Part shown: positions 1 through 8,202 of the stretch, one piece after another
Numbering within the stretch: the first letter of the stretch is position 1
Layout: each line of letters opens with the position of its first letter
Virus record (IMG/VR): IMGVR_UViG_3300045999_010308
Location: 1-64,000 of that record
DNA: 64,000 bases
Reading direction: 5' to 3' (one strand)
Source of the DNA: a virus
Program-made: the position numbers and the translations under genes
Notes under the pieces: model-generated
Seen by the model: the letters and a program-made list of their open reading frames with translations, nothing else
Told to the model about the DNA's origin: nothing
The model's database searches: none

Positions 1-90
1 GCAGTGACAGAACAATTCAACGACGAAAATCTGTTGGCTCAATTGCTAAATCAAAATATTCTCAAAGTGTCTGCGGTTTTTAATAATTAG
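1..90 (+). CDS. C-terminal end of an upstream plus-strand protein (partial)
   Basis: An open frame enters from the left edge and encodes 29 residues before a TAG at 88-90. It ends ALL-type helix-like sequence rich in N, Q and L. It runs in the same direction as the fibre-like genes that follow, with a ribosome-binding-site-like AGGAG at about 98-102 before the next ATG. It is probably the end of a structural gene of the same plus-strand group, but the fragment is too short to assign a family. Confidence 0.5.
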   Translation, partial: AVTEQFNDENLLAQLLNQNILKVSAVFNN

Positions 91-109
91 TTCTTGTAGG
101 AGTTTTGTT

Positions 110-331
110 ATGTTTGAATCTAAAAAATCACAAATGTGGACACCAGTAAAACTACAATCTAAAAGACTTTATCACTGGTTTGACGCTACTGATAATACTA
201 CTTTTGGTTGCGATAAAAATAATAGTATTTTTATCTTAAAAGGTGGAAGTAATCAGCATTTTCTACAAAAAGTATTTGCTTTCTTTAGAAAAGCAGTAAT
301 TAATCTGATAGCGATTTTTAAAGGTCTGTAA
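110..331 (+). CDS. Short fibre-type protein, probably a truncated LamG/ConA-like N-terminus
   Basis: A 73-aa frame preceded by AGGAG. The stretch YHWFDATDNTTFG resembles the opening 'W-DA-D-ST' motif of LamG/concanavalin-like phage fibre proteins, and the TPVKL-type opening has a counterpart in the next gene (RWTPAFS). The C-terminal third (FLQKVFAFFRKAVINLIAIFKGL) is a hydrophobic, basic helix unrelated to such domains. It could be a real small protein or the stump of a longer fibre gene; the second reading fits the decayed fragments downstream. Confidence 0.4.
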   Translation: MFESKKSQMWTPVKLQSKRLYHWFDATDNTTFGCDKNNSIFILKGGSNQHFLQKVFAFFRKAVINLIAIFKGL

Positions 332-339
332 TTTTAAAA

Positions 340-1131
340 ATGCTAATAATTGATGCTAGTCCGACGCAAAGATGGACTCCGGCTTTTTCAAATTCTGCGA
401 TTTGGATTAAAGCTAATAATAGTAGTAGTTTAACTTTAAGTGGCTTAAACGTGACTGCTGTGCAAGATTTAGTTAATAATTTAAACTTTTCTGTCACGGG
501 GCCAATTACAGTTAATACTACAGAATTAGGAGGGGAGCGATCAGTTTTAAGTATTAATAATACTAGCTCTGCTCAATTTCTTTCTGCTATTTTTAATTAT
601 GCGGGAAATGCAATTACTTTGGCATCTGTTCATAGGAATAATTCTGCGTTAGCAGGAAAAGTTAGATTCGGAAGATTATGGTCGTTGTCGCCATCGACAC
701 AACAAGATTTCGATAACACTGGTGGAATAATTTTAACTTATGGAATTAACTCTAACAATGGTGTATATTTGTTCAGAAATAATGCTGTAGCTGCTCAAAC
801 ATCCCCTTTAATTAATAATCAATGGGCATCTGTTATCGCTACCAGAAACAGTTCCCAATCGAGAATAATTTTAAATGGTGGAACTGCATCATCTGGAACC
901 ACTTCTTTAGCTAATCTTGATTGTAATAGAATTAGGATTGGGAACGATATAACCGCAGTCGATTCAGGGATGAACGGCTTTATCGCTGAAAATATTTTAT
1001 GGACTAGAGAGCTATCTACCAATGAGATTAATTTATTAGCTGGTTATTTTCATTGGGAATGGGGGTTACAGTCTCTTCTACCAACGAATCACCCTTTTAA
1101 AAATCGTCCACCTCTTGTGTCTGATATTTAA
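340..1131 (+). CDS. LamG / concanavalin A-like phage structural protein
   Basis: 263 aa, rich in N, S, T and beta-strand-forming residues. The C-terminal 50 residues contain GMNGFIAENILWTRELSTNEINLLAGYFHWEWGL, the typical end of phage LamG/concanavalin-like jelly-roll domains (an 'i-E-l-w-R-L---E----gYLa-kWG' pattern). The mid-region has alternating strands and an IWIKANNSSSLTLSG opening. By family such domains bind glycans or decorate fibres; host-surface binding is inferred. It lies on the plus strand, opposite most of the genome, next to related fragments, so this is a small convergent receptor or decoration module ending against nrdB. Confidence 0.6.
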   Translation: MLIIDASPTQRWTPAFSNSAIWIKANNSSSLTLSGLNVTAVQDLVNNLNFSVTGPITVNTTELGGERSVLSINNTSSAQFLSAIFNYAGNAITLASVHRNNSALAGKVRFGRLWSLSPSTQQDFDNTGGIILTYGINSNNGVYLFRNNAVAAQTSPLINNQWASVIATRNSSQSRIILNGGTASSGTTSLANLDCNRIRIGNDITAVDSGMNGFIAENILWTRELSTNEINLLAGYFHWEWGLQSLLPTNHPFKNRPPLVSDI

Positions 1132-1168
1132 GGTAAAATAAAATCAGAAAATATTTGGAGAATTTAAA

Positions 1169-1354
1169 TTGAATTACAGAAAATACTTAGCTGGAATTAG
1201 TATTCCACCAGCAGAATTGATCACATGGCAAGACAAGAGTGGCAATAATAACCACCTTTTAGCACAACCGAAAAAAAGGTGGCATCAACGGCTTTCTGTC
1301 TTATCGAGCGATGCTATTAAATATCATCCCATCCCGTTAAGCCAGAAGACATAA
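1169..1354 (+). pseudogene. Fragment of a second LamG-like gene, running into the nrdB 3' end
   Basis: A 61-codon frame with a TTG start and an AAATATTTGGAG ribosome site upstream. It has ELITWQDKSGNNNHLLAQ, the hallmark 'W-D-SGN-N' opening of LamG-like fibre proteins, but then loses similarity and overlaps the last 38 bp of nrdB on the other strand. It is probably a truncated remnant of a gene like its neighbour, cut when nrdB became juxtaposed. A genuinely short expressed protein cannot be excluded. Confidence 0.4.
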
Positions 1355-2384
1355 CATAACTGGTAACAGTTGCTTCAAAAAAGTTTGACTTAGTGTGACC
1401 TTCCCCTTGAGTATCAGAGAATTTCTCTAAATGGGAATAGGGAGATTTTTTGTATTTGTCCTCGGTAAAAATTGGATTTAAGCCGATGGCTTTTAGTCGA
1501 ATATTGGCAAGGTATTTAGTATAGTGATCTATACTTTCTTCAGTAATGCCCAGTATTTGATTACCGATAATATGGTTAGACCAATTAATTTCTTGATTGA
1601 CAGCCTCTAAAAATGAACTTGCTATACCTTCTTTAATTGACTCTTTCGGGAATAATTGCAATGCTTCCACAATTAATTTTTGATACAATCGGACGTGACT
1701 TAATTCGTCTCGGTTGATCATCCTAAAAATATCGGCACTTCCAGCCATTAGCTGTCTAGAAGCTAAATTATAAAAATACTGGAACCCATTATAGAAATAC
1801 AGTCCTTCTAGAATATAATTAGCAACAAGAGAACCAAAATAATTACCCTGTGTTGGGCTGTCAATATATTTTTGATAAGAACTAGCAATAAATTCACAGC
1901 GATTTCTAAGAATTTTATCGGTGCGCCATAAATCATAAATTTCAGCCCTTTTGTTTGAGGGAATAATAGTCTCAATCAAGTATTGATAACTTTGATTGTG
2001 CATAGCCTCTTGAGAGATTTGTTCTGCCATACAAAGGCTGATCTCTGGGGCTGTGACGCAAGATTTTAAGTGAGGAATGTTACAGGTTTGTACAGAATCA
2101 AGAAAAGTTAGATAGGATAAAATACCATCATAAGCGCGTCTTTCATCAAGGGTTAAGTTATTATAGTCAGTTATATCTTGAGTAATATCTATTTTTTGCG
2201 GAATCCAGAAATTTTCACGCATCTGTTGATATAAACCTACAGCCCAAGCGTAGCGGACATCATTTAATTGCATTAGGTTGGTAGTGTTACCAAACCAGAT
2301 AGATCGAGTTTCAGTCGCATCATCCCCCGATGGATTGAAGATCGGGGAAATGGGCATTTTATTGTCAAGATTTGCTGATGTCAT
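1317..2384 (-). CDS. nrdB: Class I ribonucleotide reductase beta (radical) subunit
   Basis: 355 aa, normal length for NrdB. The di-iron ligands are visible in order: D in TFLDSVQT, the ExxH of QEAMHNQSY, E in NYILEGLYF, and ELSH in NRDELSHVRLY. The Tyr of NQSYQY lies where the radical tyrosine belongs (E. coli Y122), so this should be a tyrosyl-radical enzyme. With NrdA encoded upstream at 3019-5271 it would reduce ribonucleotides to deoxyribonucleotides for phage DNA synthesis in the cytoplasm. Two small genes separate it from nrdA in one leftward operon. The 3' end overlaps a plus-strand LamG fragment. Confidence 0.95.
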   Translation of the reverse strand: MTSANLDNKMPISPIFNPSGDDATETRSIWFGNTTNLMQLNDVRYAWAVGLYQQMRENFWIPQKIDITQDITDYNNLTLDERRAYDGILSYLTFLDSVQTCNIPHLKSCVTAPEISLCMAEQISQEAMHNQSYQYLIETIIPSNKRAEIYDLWRTDKILRNRCEFIASSYQKYIDSPTQGNYFGSLVANYILEGLYFYNGFQYFYNLASRQLMAGSADIFRMINRDELSHVRLYQKLIVEALQLFPKESIKEGIASSFLEAVNQEINWSNHIIGNQILGITEESIDHYTKYLANIRLKAIGLNPIFTEDKYKKSPYSHLEKFSDTQGEGHTKSNFFEATVTSYVMSSGLTGWDDI

Positions 2385-2401
2385 AGTTTTGATTGAGTAA
2401 A

Positions 2402-2674
2402 TTATCTGAAGATTGATTTAAAAGCTTCTAGGTCAAGATGTATGTCGTATTTTTTCCAGTGAATATAGCTGCCGTCTTCTGGAATAGTAAATCTTGATTG
2501 GTCGGATATTTCGATTCTTTTTAGTGCTGACAGAGAACTAAACGGAATCTGAAATAAATTTAAATTGCAATCAAAAACGATTAAGCTATCTTTAAAAACA
2601 ATAGCTGTACTAATCATCTTATTAGATGAACGCCATTTGTGAGCGATTATGATTCTTTTAATTATTGAAATCAT
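2402..2674 (-). CDS. Hypothetical protein between nrdA and nrdB
   Basis: 90 aa, no recognised family. It begins with a basic segment (IIKRIIIAHKWRSSNK) followed by short beta-strand-like stretches (FKDSLIVFDCNLNLFQIPFSSLSALKRIEIS), like a small PH-like or beta-barrel fold. The start overlaps the stop of the upstream 96-aa gene by 4 bp (ATGA), so the two are probably translationally coupled in the nrd operon. Confidence 0.55.
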   Translation of the reverse strand: MISIIKRIIIAHKWRSSNKMISTAIVFKDSLIVFDCNLNLFQIPFSSLSALKRIEISDQSRFTIPEDGSYIHWKKYDIHLDLEAFKSIFR

Positions 2675-2961
2675 GGTTTATCTGAAGGTTCCCAGTCTCT
2701 ACATTGTACACAAGAAATAGAGGGATTTACACTACATTTCAGATTAAAATCTTTATGGGTTTCAGGATTATAATATTTACAAGAACTAATCCGATTATAT
2801 TCAGCTGTTGAATAGTATTTGAGTTGTTTAACTGTGTAGATTAAATTGGTCTTAAATCTAAAAAACACTCTACACACGACAACAGCAAAAATTAAAGCAG
2901 TATAAAGTAAAAATATACTTAATACAATAGTTGCTAGAAAGTTAATAATTATTATTGCCAT
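2671..2961 (-). CDS. Membrane-anchored cysteine-rich protein, DUF6464-like tail
   Basis: 96 aa with a long N-terminal hydrophobic segment (residues 1-32, one or two transmembrane passes). The C-terminal domain has the cysteine pattern CKYYN...LKCSVNPSISCVQCRDWEP, close to a 'C--Y---L-CAV-P---C--C-D-EP' pattern I associate with small cyanobacterial DUF6464-type proteins. The cysteines may bind a metal. The function is unknown, and its place in the nrd operon does not explain it. Confidence 0.5.
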   Translation of the reverse strand: MAIIIINFLATIVLSIFLLYTALIFAVVVCRVFFRFKTNLIYTVKQLKYYSTAEYNRISSCKYYNPETHKDFNLKCSVNPSISCVQCRDWEPSDKP

Positions 2962-3018
2962 AATGATTATTTATTTTTTCGAGTATTGATAAAATAACAG
3001 AAAAAATGATATTCATGG

Positions 3019-5271
3019 TTAATTAGCACAACTAGAACAGCTATCTTTAAAGTTATCCTTCTGAACAGTCCGTACATAATAGACTGCTTTACATTCTGAT
3101 TCCCACGCTAAAACTAGAGTTTCGTAAATTTCTTTAACTGTTAATACGCGGTTAGGTTCGTCAGGAAAATAAACACCCTGATTAAGGTTAAATAGTAATT
3201 CCATAGAAATCCCTGTATCAATCCATTTTTGCATTTCAGCAATCGCTTGAACAACAATCTTTTGATCAAGATTTTGATTCTCTTGATAATACCAAAAAGA
3301 ATCTTTGATAAAAGGAGGACAATTAGGAATAGCACCTTTTGAGTTTTTTTCTGTGAATACCCGCTTAAAGACGGGCAAAACACTAGCAGTACAACCCTGA
3401 ATTAAAGATGAAGTAGTATTGGGAGCTATAGCAGTAATATGAGAGTTTCTAATCCCGTAGCGTTGCACATCATTAATTAATTTATGCCAATTATAGGTAT
3501 CATCAGAATTTACTTTGAACCATTCTAATGGTTTAGCCCCTAGTAATTTACCCTGACTCCATTCACTGCCAGAAAAAGCTTGATAAGCACCGCGTTCTTT
3601 AGCTAATTCCATCGAAGCGTGAGTACAAAAATAGCTAATTCTTTCAAATAAATCACTGATAGATTTAAAGTCTTTATAAGATAATTTTTGTTTAGCCAAC
3701 CAATCGGCTAATCCCATGACTCCAACTCCAATCGTTCGATATTTATCATTATGTTCTTTAGCCTCGCCAATTGGGGGACAAGTGAGGTCGATAGTATTGT
3801 CAAGCATCCTGACAGCAAGATGACACATTTCTGATAAATCAGCAAGAGTGTCAATGTTAGCAAGATTAAGACTAACTAAATTACAGCAATGGGCCGTTTT
3901 ACCCGGTGTGACATTAGAAAAGCTTTCACAGCACAAATTAACTTGAGGGATGTACCCATCGTGTTTATTAGGATTAGCCCGATTAATGGTATCTTTGAAG
4001 GCAAGATAAGGCATACCTGTCTCGATTTGAGAGCGCATAATATCTTTAAATAATTCCCTAGCATTAACCTTCTTGTAGAGAGTAATTTTTGTTCCTAGAC
4101 TATCTTCAATTAATTCATAAGCCTCTTCAAATTTGTCCCCCCATAGTTCCGCTAATTCTATCCCTAGTTGTGTGCAAACTTCATAAGGATCAACTAATGT
4201 CCACTCGGCTTTATTTATTACCCGACGCATAAATTCATCGGTGATAACTAATTGGGGAAAAATATCATAAGCTTTGCGTCTTTGATCACCGGTTTCTGTT
4301 TGCATTTCCAAAAATTCTGGCACATCTAAATGCCAGATATCAACACCGATAGTTACTGCCCCGGCGCGTCTTCCCCCCTGATTTACTGCAATAGCTGTGT
4401 CGTTGAGTAATTTAATCCAGGGTATAATCCCCCCGGAAGCGTTAGCTTTTCCCATAACCGAGCTACCAGTGGCACGGATTCTACTCACATTCACCCCGAC
4501 ACCGCCACCATTCTTAGAGATGCGAGCAGTATTAGTAATCTCGCTAAAAATACTCTCTAGATTGTCTTCCATTGCTACGATGAAGCAACTACTTAAAGAA
4601 CCATTAGGGGTTCTTAGATTGCCTAAAATTGGAGTAGCTAGAGAGATTTTTCTTTGGGCTATGGCTAGGTAGATTTGACGAGCAAAACTTAATCTATCTT
4701 CTGGTTCCTTTTCTACACTGGCAAGTAATAAAGCGCAAGTCAAAAAAGCCTCTTGAGGTAATTCACAATCAAGTAAATACCTTTTTGACAACATGATTGC
4801 ACCAGCATAGTCAAAGTCTTTATCGTATTCTGGGTATATCCACTCCCCCGCAATTTCTAAGTCTTTTTCGTCATAGATTTCCGTAATTTTTGAATCATAA
4901 ACACCTCTATCCACTTGCCACTGGGCATATTTAGCGTAGTCAGTTCCTTCTAATCTCCTGAAAACCGTGCGAGATAAATACCCGCCAAATTCTCTTTTAA
5001 TTCTAGTATCCTTCCACAGTCCCCAGACGTGAAGTCTTCCAGCTACATACTTCCAATCGGTTTCTTCTACACAAAACAATCGTGTGGCAACATTGATTAA
5101 ATTTTCTTGAATTTCTTGCGTGGTAATACTATCTCGTAATCGAGAGGTTAACCCTGATTCTAAAGCGAGGGGATTTACTTCTAACCCTTCACACGCCCAT
5201 TCCACTACTCGTCGAATTTTAGTGATGTCTAAGGGACGAGTTTCTCCACTTCTTTGAATTACGTTAATCAT
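3019..5271 (-). CDS. nrdA: Class I ribonucleotide reductase alpha (catalytic) subunit
   Basis: 750 aa. An ATP-cone regulatory domain occupies about residues 1-90 (VIQRSGETRPLDITKIRRVVEWAC). Catalytic features are all present: SSCFIVAM with the first redox cysteine, NLCCE with the N-x-C-x-E radical site, CNLVSLNL with the second redox cysteine, and YYVRT with the paired tyrosines of the radical path. The C-terminus ends DSCSSCAN, a CxxC thioredoxin/glutaredoxin-reducible tail. It acts with NrdB encoded downstream. Length and motifs are normal, so it should be active and allosterically regulated. Confidence 0.96.
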   Translation of the reverse strand: MINVIQRSGETRPLDITKIRRVVEWACEGLEVNPLALESGLTSRLRDSITTQEIQENLINVATRLFCVEETDWKYVAGRLHVWGLWKDTRIKREFGGYLSRTVFRRLEGTDYAKYAQWQVDRGVYDSKITEIYDEKDLEIAGEWIYPEYDKDFDYAGAIMLSKRYLLDCELPQEAFLTCALLLASVEKEPEDRLSFARQIYLAIAQRKISLATPILGNLRTPNGSLSSCFIVAMEDNLESIFSEITNTARISKNGGGVGVNVSRIRATGSSVMGKANASGGIIPWIKLLNDTAIAVNQGGRRAGAVTIGVDIWHLDVPEFLEMQTETGDQRRKAYDIFPQLVITDEFMRRVINKAEWTLVDPYEVCTQLGIELAELWGDKFEEAYELIEDSLGTKITLYKKVNARELFKDIMRSQIETGMPYLAFKDTINRANPNKHDGYIPQVNLCCESFSNVTPGKTAHCCNLVSLNLANIDTLADLSEMCHLAVRMLDNTIDLTCPPIGEAKEHNDKYRTIGVGVMGLADWLAKQKLSYKDFKSISDLFERISYFCTHASMELAKERGAYQAFSGSEWSQGKLLGAKPLEWFKVNSDDTYNWHKLINDVQRYGIRNSHITAIAPNTTSSLIQGCTASVLPVFKRVFTEKNSKGAIPNCPPFIKDSFWYYQENQNLDQKIVVQAIAEMQKWIDTGISMELLFNLNQGVYFPDEPNRVLTVKEIYETLVLAWESECKAVYYVRTVQKDNFKDSCSSCAN

Positions 5272-5339
5272 TTGGTTACTCCTGATTTTTAATTTTACTT
5301 TAATAATGATTGTCCTTTTGGGATAATTTGTGTTGACAT

Positions 5340-6875
5340 TTATTTATCCTGAGTGTAATTTGTTTTTAGTTGAGATGCCCGTTCAATTTCTCTAGCTAGG
5401 TAGCCGATATGAAAAGATTGAATACTGGGACAATCGGCAATTATTTGACGGATTAGCTTCAAAGGATTCTTACCTTCCCATTTTCCCACAAATTCACCGT
5501 TAGGGGTTAGCTGACTGACTGTGATATTATTGCCATCTGTTTCTACTAAAAAGTTACCAGCGGGATCACTGTACTCTCGAAACTCTTGACTAATAATTGA
5601 TTGGTATTGATTGTTAATTAACTGTTGTACGTTTTCCCAACAGTCATCGTAAATATGGGCCGATTGGCTAATAGTAATTAATGGACCCATTGATAAATTG
5701 TAGTCAGAGTGCTTGCTAATCTCATCCCTAATATGTTGCTGTAAAGCCCGCAGTCCCATGGCATTAGCGGGCCAAGCAGAAAACATATCATTACTTCTAA
5801 AGGTAGCTGTTAAAGACAGTTCATTATCTACTACTCTTACCCAAATGTGATTAAGGCAAGGTGAACCGCCGTGATTATGATCTGAGTCACCCCCTTTTCT
5901 TTCTCCTCGCACGATTGTATGATAATCGTTTGTACGCCAACTGTTATGTTCAGCAAGTATTTGATAGTTTCCACTCCCACTATCCCAGAGGGACATAACT
6001 GCACTGGCAGAGTCGATTTCTTTGATTAATTTTGTGATAACTGCTTTAATCTGATCCTGACCGAACCAAGAGCGTAATCTTTGACCGTAGGTATATTTAA
6101 CTCCTTCCCGATAGTTAGCATCACTAAGTATTTGTGGAATATAGTTCTTTAGATATTTTCTATCTAAAGGTAAGTAATTAGGTTCTGGAAAATAAAAATC
6201 TTCTGATTCATCGGTAACTATCGCCATTAAATCGATTAATTCTTGCCATTTACCGTCATAGCCAGTAGGTCTGATCGTGCCAGTAGTTTTGATTCTTTGC
6301 AGTATTTTTATCCAAGTTTCAGCAATGGTTTTACCTTCAATCCGATGACCATAGAGCGACCCAGGTTTTACTTCTGATGTAGGTTCATTGTAGGGAAAAG
6401 CCATCGGTTCTGCCCACGGTTTATTAGCACCATAAACTGTAGCCAGAATTGCGTAAGTTGTGAGACTATCTCTTAAAGTAACAGAAGACCGTAATTGATT
6501 TAAAACTTCTAAAGGAATATCTATATCAATATATCCTTTCACTAAAGAATCAATTACCCAACACTCTTTCCCTACATCATTTTTTCCTTTATAAACTCCA
6601 TTCTCAAAGAAGTCTTTCAAGCATTGAACACTACCAGAATTTTTGTCTTCTTGGGTTGAATCCATTACAACAAGATCGCGGACGTGGGGATTAGCTAACA
6701 AATTGCGAACTAAAAAGTTAATTCCCCTTGATGCACTATAAAGATTGCCAATCACAGCATAATCAGAAGGATCAAGTTTTGCGGCTACCGACTTAGCAGG
6801 AGTCCATCCTGTGCAGATAGCTATACAGCCTGTCCCGACAATTAATTGATTGGGCTTGTAGATTGCATTAAACAT
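5340..6875 (-). CDS. Cyanobacterial-type three-domain thymidylate synthase (MtrA-like / TS / DUF4346)
   Basis: 511 aa, about twice a standard ThyA. Residues about 1-170 (VGTGCIAICTGWTPAKSVAAKLDPSDYAVIGNLYSA...) resemble the MtrA-like domain related to methyltransferase subunit A. The centre is a ThyA-type fold with the nucleophile in GGSPCLNHIWVRV and RSNDMFSAWPANAMGL matching the dUMP-binding 'RS-D----P-N' segment. The last 70 residues (DPAGNFLVETDG...HIGYLAREIERA) match DUF4346. It should make dTMP from dUMP. It lies upstream of the nrd genes, so the block supplies dNTPs. Its start overlaps the preceding 47-aa gene by 8 bp. Confidence 0.82.
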   Translation of the reverse strand: MFNAIYKPNQLIVGTGCIAICTGWTPAKSVAAKLDPSDYAVIGNLYSASRGINFLVRNLLANPHVRDLVVMDSTQEDKNSGSVQCLKDFFENGVYKGKNDVGKECWVIDSLVKGYIDIDIPLEVLNQLRSSVTLRDSLTTYAILATVYGANKPWAEPMAFPYNEPTSEVKPGSLYGHRIEGKTIAETWIKILQRIKTTGTIRPTGYDGKWQELIDLMAIVTDESEDFYFPEPNYLPLDRKYLKNYIPQILSDANYREGVKYTYGQRLRSWFGQDQIKAVITKLIKEIDSASAVMSLWDSGSGNYQILAEHNSWRTNDYHTIVRGERKGGDSDHNHGGSPCLNHIWVRVVDNELSLTATFRSNDMFSAWPANAMGLRALQQHIRDEISKHSDYNLSMGPLITISQSAHIYDDCWENVQQLINNQYQSIISQEFREYSDPAGNFLVETDGNNITVSQLTPNGEFVGKWEGKNPLKLIRQIIADCPSIQSFHIGYLAREIERASQLKTNYTQDK

Positions 6876-7011
6876 TGGCTTTTCCTTTTTCTTTAATATT
6901 GGGTTGCTTCCAAGTTTCTATTTCTTTCAGAAATAAATCAGATTTAGGTTTCCAGTTTTCTATTTCTTTAAGAAGCGAGTCTAATTTTGCGTTGATTTCT
7001 TCAAGAGTCAT
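6868..7011 (-). CDS. Small coiled-coil protein (47 aa)
   Basis: Codons run from ATG at 7009-7011 to TAA at 6868-6870. The product MTLEEINAKLDSLLKEIENW... contains two copies of a KEIE(N/T)WK-type heptad segment and is predicted to be helical. It overlaps the stop of the preceding gene and the start of the thymidylate synthase gene (8 bp), which supports translation. Role unknown. Confidence 0.5.
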   Translation of the reverse strand: MTLEEINAKLDSLLKEIENWKPKSDLFLKEIETWKQPNIKEKGKANV

Positions 7012-7183
7012 AATTGATTTTACCTCTACTTTGTTCAAGAGATTTTATTTCTGCTAATGTTTTTTTGATTGATTCTTTTTCATTGGCAAGCAATTCTCTT
7101 ACTTTTTGAAAAAGAATCAATATTCTTTTGTCAATTTCTGCGATAGTTATAAGTCCCTCTTTATTGAGGCCTAACAAATACAT
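7001..7183 (-). CDS. Small helical hypothetical protein
   Basis: 60 aa, almost wholly helical (IAEIDKRILILFQKVRELLANEKESIKKTLAEIKSLEQ), probably a coiled coil. It overlaps both neighbours (upstream 86-aa gene by 23 bp, downstream 47-aa gene by 11 bp), as expected of a coupled phage operon. No family recognised. Confidence 0.45.
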   Translation of the reverse strand: MYLLGLNKEGLITIAEIDKRILILFQKVRELLANEKESIKKTLAEIKSLEQSRGKINYDS

Positions 7184-7421
7184 GATATACCAATCCAGCT
7201 AGTTGATAAGTTCCAATGTATTGTCCTTTTTCATCTATCCAATAGCTACCAGTATAGTAAGTCAAAATATCAAAAATCCTCTTAGGTTCTTCTGTTTCTA
7301 CTAATGCCCAAAGTGTAGGAATATTATTTTGCAACTGAACGCATAATATCTTCGCGTTTAAAGGCATTTCAATCTCGCGACAAGAAGTTGTATCTATAGG
7401 GTACTTCCAGATGGTTCTCAT
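7161..7421 (-). CDS. Hypothetical protein, DUF7352-like small fold
   Basis: 86 aa. MRTIWKYPIDTTSCREIEMPLNAKILCVQLQNNIPTLWALVETEEPKRIFDILTYYTGSYWIDEKGQYIGTYQL is a compact beta-rich domain often seen in phages ('W-y-l-----q-i-mP-ga-iL-vq-q-----lwa-vd'). The pattern resembles DUF7352-type proteins, but that label is from memory. Function unknown. Confidence 0.5.
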   Translation of the reverse strand: MRTIWKYPIDTTSCREIEMPLNAKILCVQLQNNIPTLWALVETEEPKRIFDILTYYTGSYWIDEKGQYIGTYQLAGLVYHVFVRPQ

Positions 7422-7476
7422 TGGTTTTTTGGGTTAGTGTACATTGATCCGATAACCAGTAACTGACATTGTGGTA

Positions 7477-7680
7477 CTACTCTGTTCTTGGGAAAGGATT
7501 ATCTCCTAATCCCCATTGATGCTTAAGAAAAGCTTTGTACATATTTTCTCTGACCATCATTTGTTCGTAAAGCTTGATCAGGAAATCCTGCGCTTGCTCC
7601 TGACTCATTTTTTCTACCTGAGTCTGAAAAGAACGAATGTTGAACTGTTGTTCTAAGGAAAGTTCGATAGGTTGAGACAT
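7477..7680 (-). CDS. Small helical protein resembling phycobilisome-degradation / NblA-like proteins
   Basis: 67 aa: MSQPIELSLEQQFNIRSFQTQVEKMSQEQAQDFLIKLYEQMMVRENMYKAFLKHQWGL. The pattern 'LSLEQ-F-----Q--V--MS-EQA---L--L--QMM--EN-Y---L---WG' matches NblA, the small adaptor that directs phycobilisomes to Clp proteolysis in cyanobacteria. NblA is known from some freshwater cyanophages. If correct, the phage would dismantle the host antenna during infection. The length (about 60 aa) fits NblA well. A good AGGAG-type site precedes it (TAGGAGTAAT lies after its stop, for the next gene). Confidence 0.75.
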   Translation of the reverse strand: MSQPIELSLEQQFNIRSFQTQVEKMSQEQAQDFLIKLYEQMMVRENMYKAFLKHQWGLGDNPFPRTE

Positions 7681-7695
7681 AGCATTACTCCTAAA

Positions 7696-7887
7696 TTAAA
7701 ATTCAGACTCTTCTTTTTGAGGTTCAAATCTATTATCAAAGTCTTCCAACGTTTGTTTTAGACAATGATAAAAGCCATTAAATTCGTCAAAAGGTTCCCA
7801 GTCTTTTTCGTGATGTTTGAGTAGCTTTCTTGCCATTTCTGGTTCAATGGGAACGTAAATGTAGTCTTCTAGTGATTTATCTTCCAC
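7696..7887 (-). CDS. Hypothetical acidic small protein
   Basis: 63 aa, acidic (MEDKSLEDYIYVPIEPEMARKLLKHHEKDWEPFDEFNGFYHCLKQTLEDF). It overlaps the preceding gene by 11 bp and is followed closely by the NblA-like gene. No family recognised. Confidence 0.45.
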   Translation of the reverse strand: MEDKSLEDYIYVPIEPEMARKLLKHHEKDWEPFDEFNGFYHCLKQTLEDFDNRFEPQKEESEF

Positions 7888-8173
7888 TGTCTAACTCCTC
7901 CCAAAAATTGTCAAAACAAGTGATTTTCGTCTCTAATCTTCTGTCAAATAAATCTTGAAAATTAGGATTATCAATTTCTTTTTTTATTCTATCAGAGTAT
8001 TCATGTACAAAAGAAATAATGTTTTCAAGGCTGATAGCATTGTTAGCTTCATCTTGATAATATTGTTCTTTTTGAGCATTCGACATTTTATCCCAAATTT
8101 GACTTCTTAATTCTATTAAGTCTTTTTTGGTTTTTTCTACAAAAGCAAGTCTAGCTTTAATTCTATCTTCCAT
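7877..8173 (-). CDS. Hypothetical helical protein
   Basis: 98 aa, mostly charged helix (MEDRIKARLAFVEKTKKDLIELRSQIWDKMSNAQKEQYYQDEANN...). The ribosome site GGAGTTAGGCA precedes the ATG. Its MED start and WEELDS end echo the adjacent small genes. Unknown function. Confidence 0.45.
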   Translation of the reverse strand: MEDRIKARLAFVEKTKKDLIELRSQIWDKMSNAQKEQYYQDEANNAISLENIISFVHEYSDRIKKEIDNPNFQDLFDRRLETKITCFDNFWEELDSGR

Positions 8174-8202
8174 TGCCTAACTCCTTCCCAAAATTATCAA
8201 AA

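Noticed and set aside
6875-7057. Plus-strand 60-codon frame
   Set aside because: Antisense to the small coupled genes at 6868-7183.
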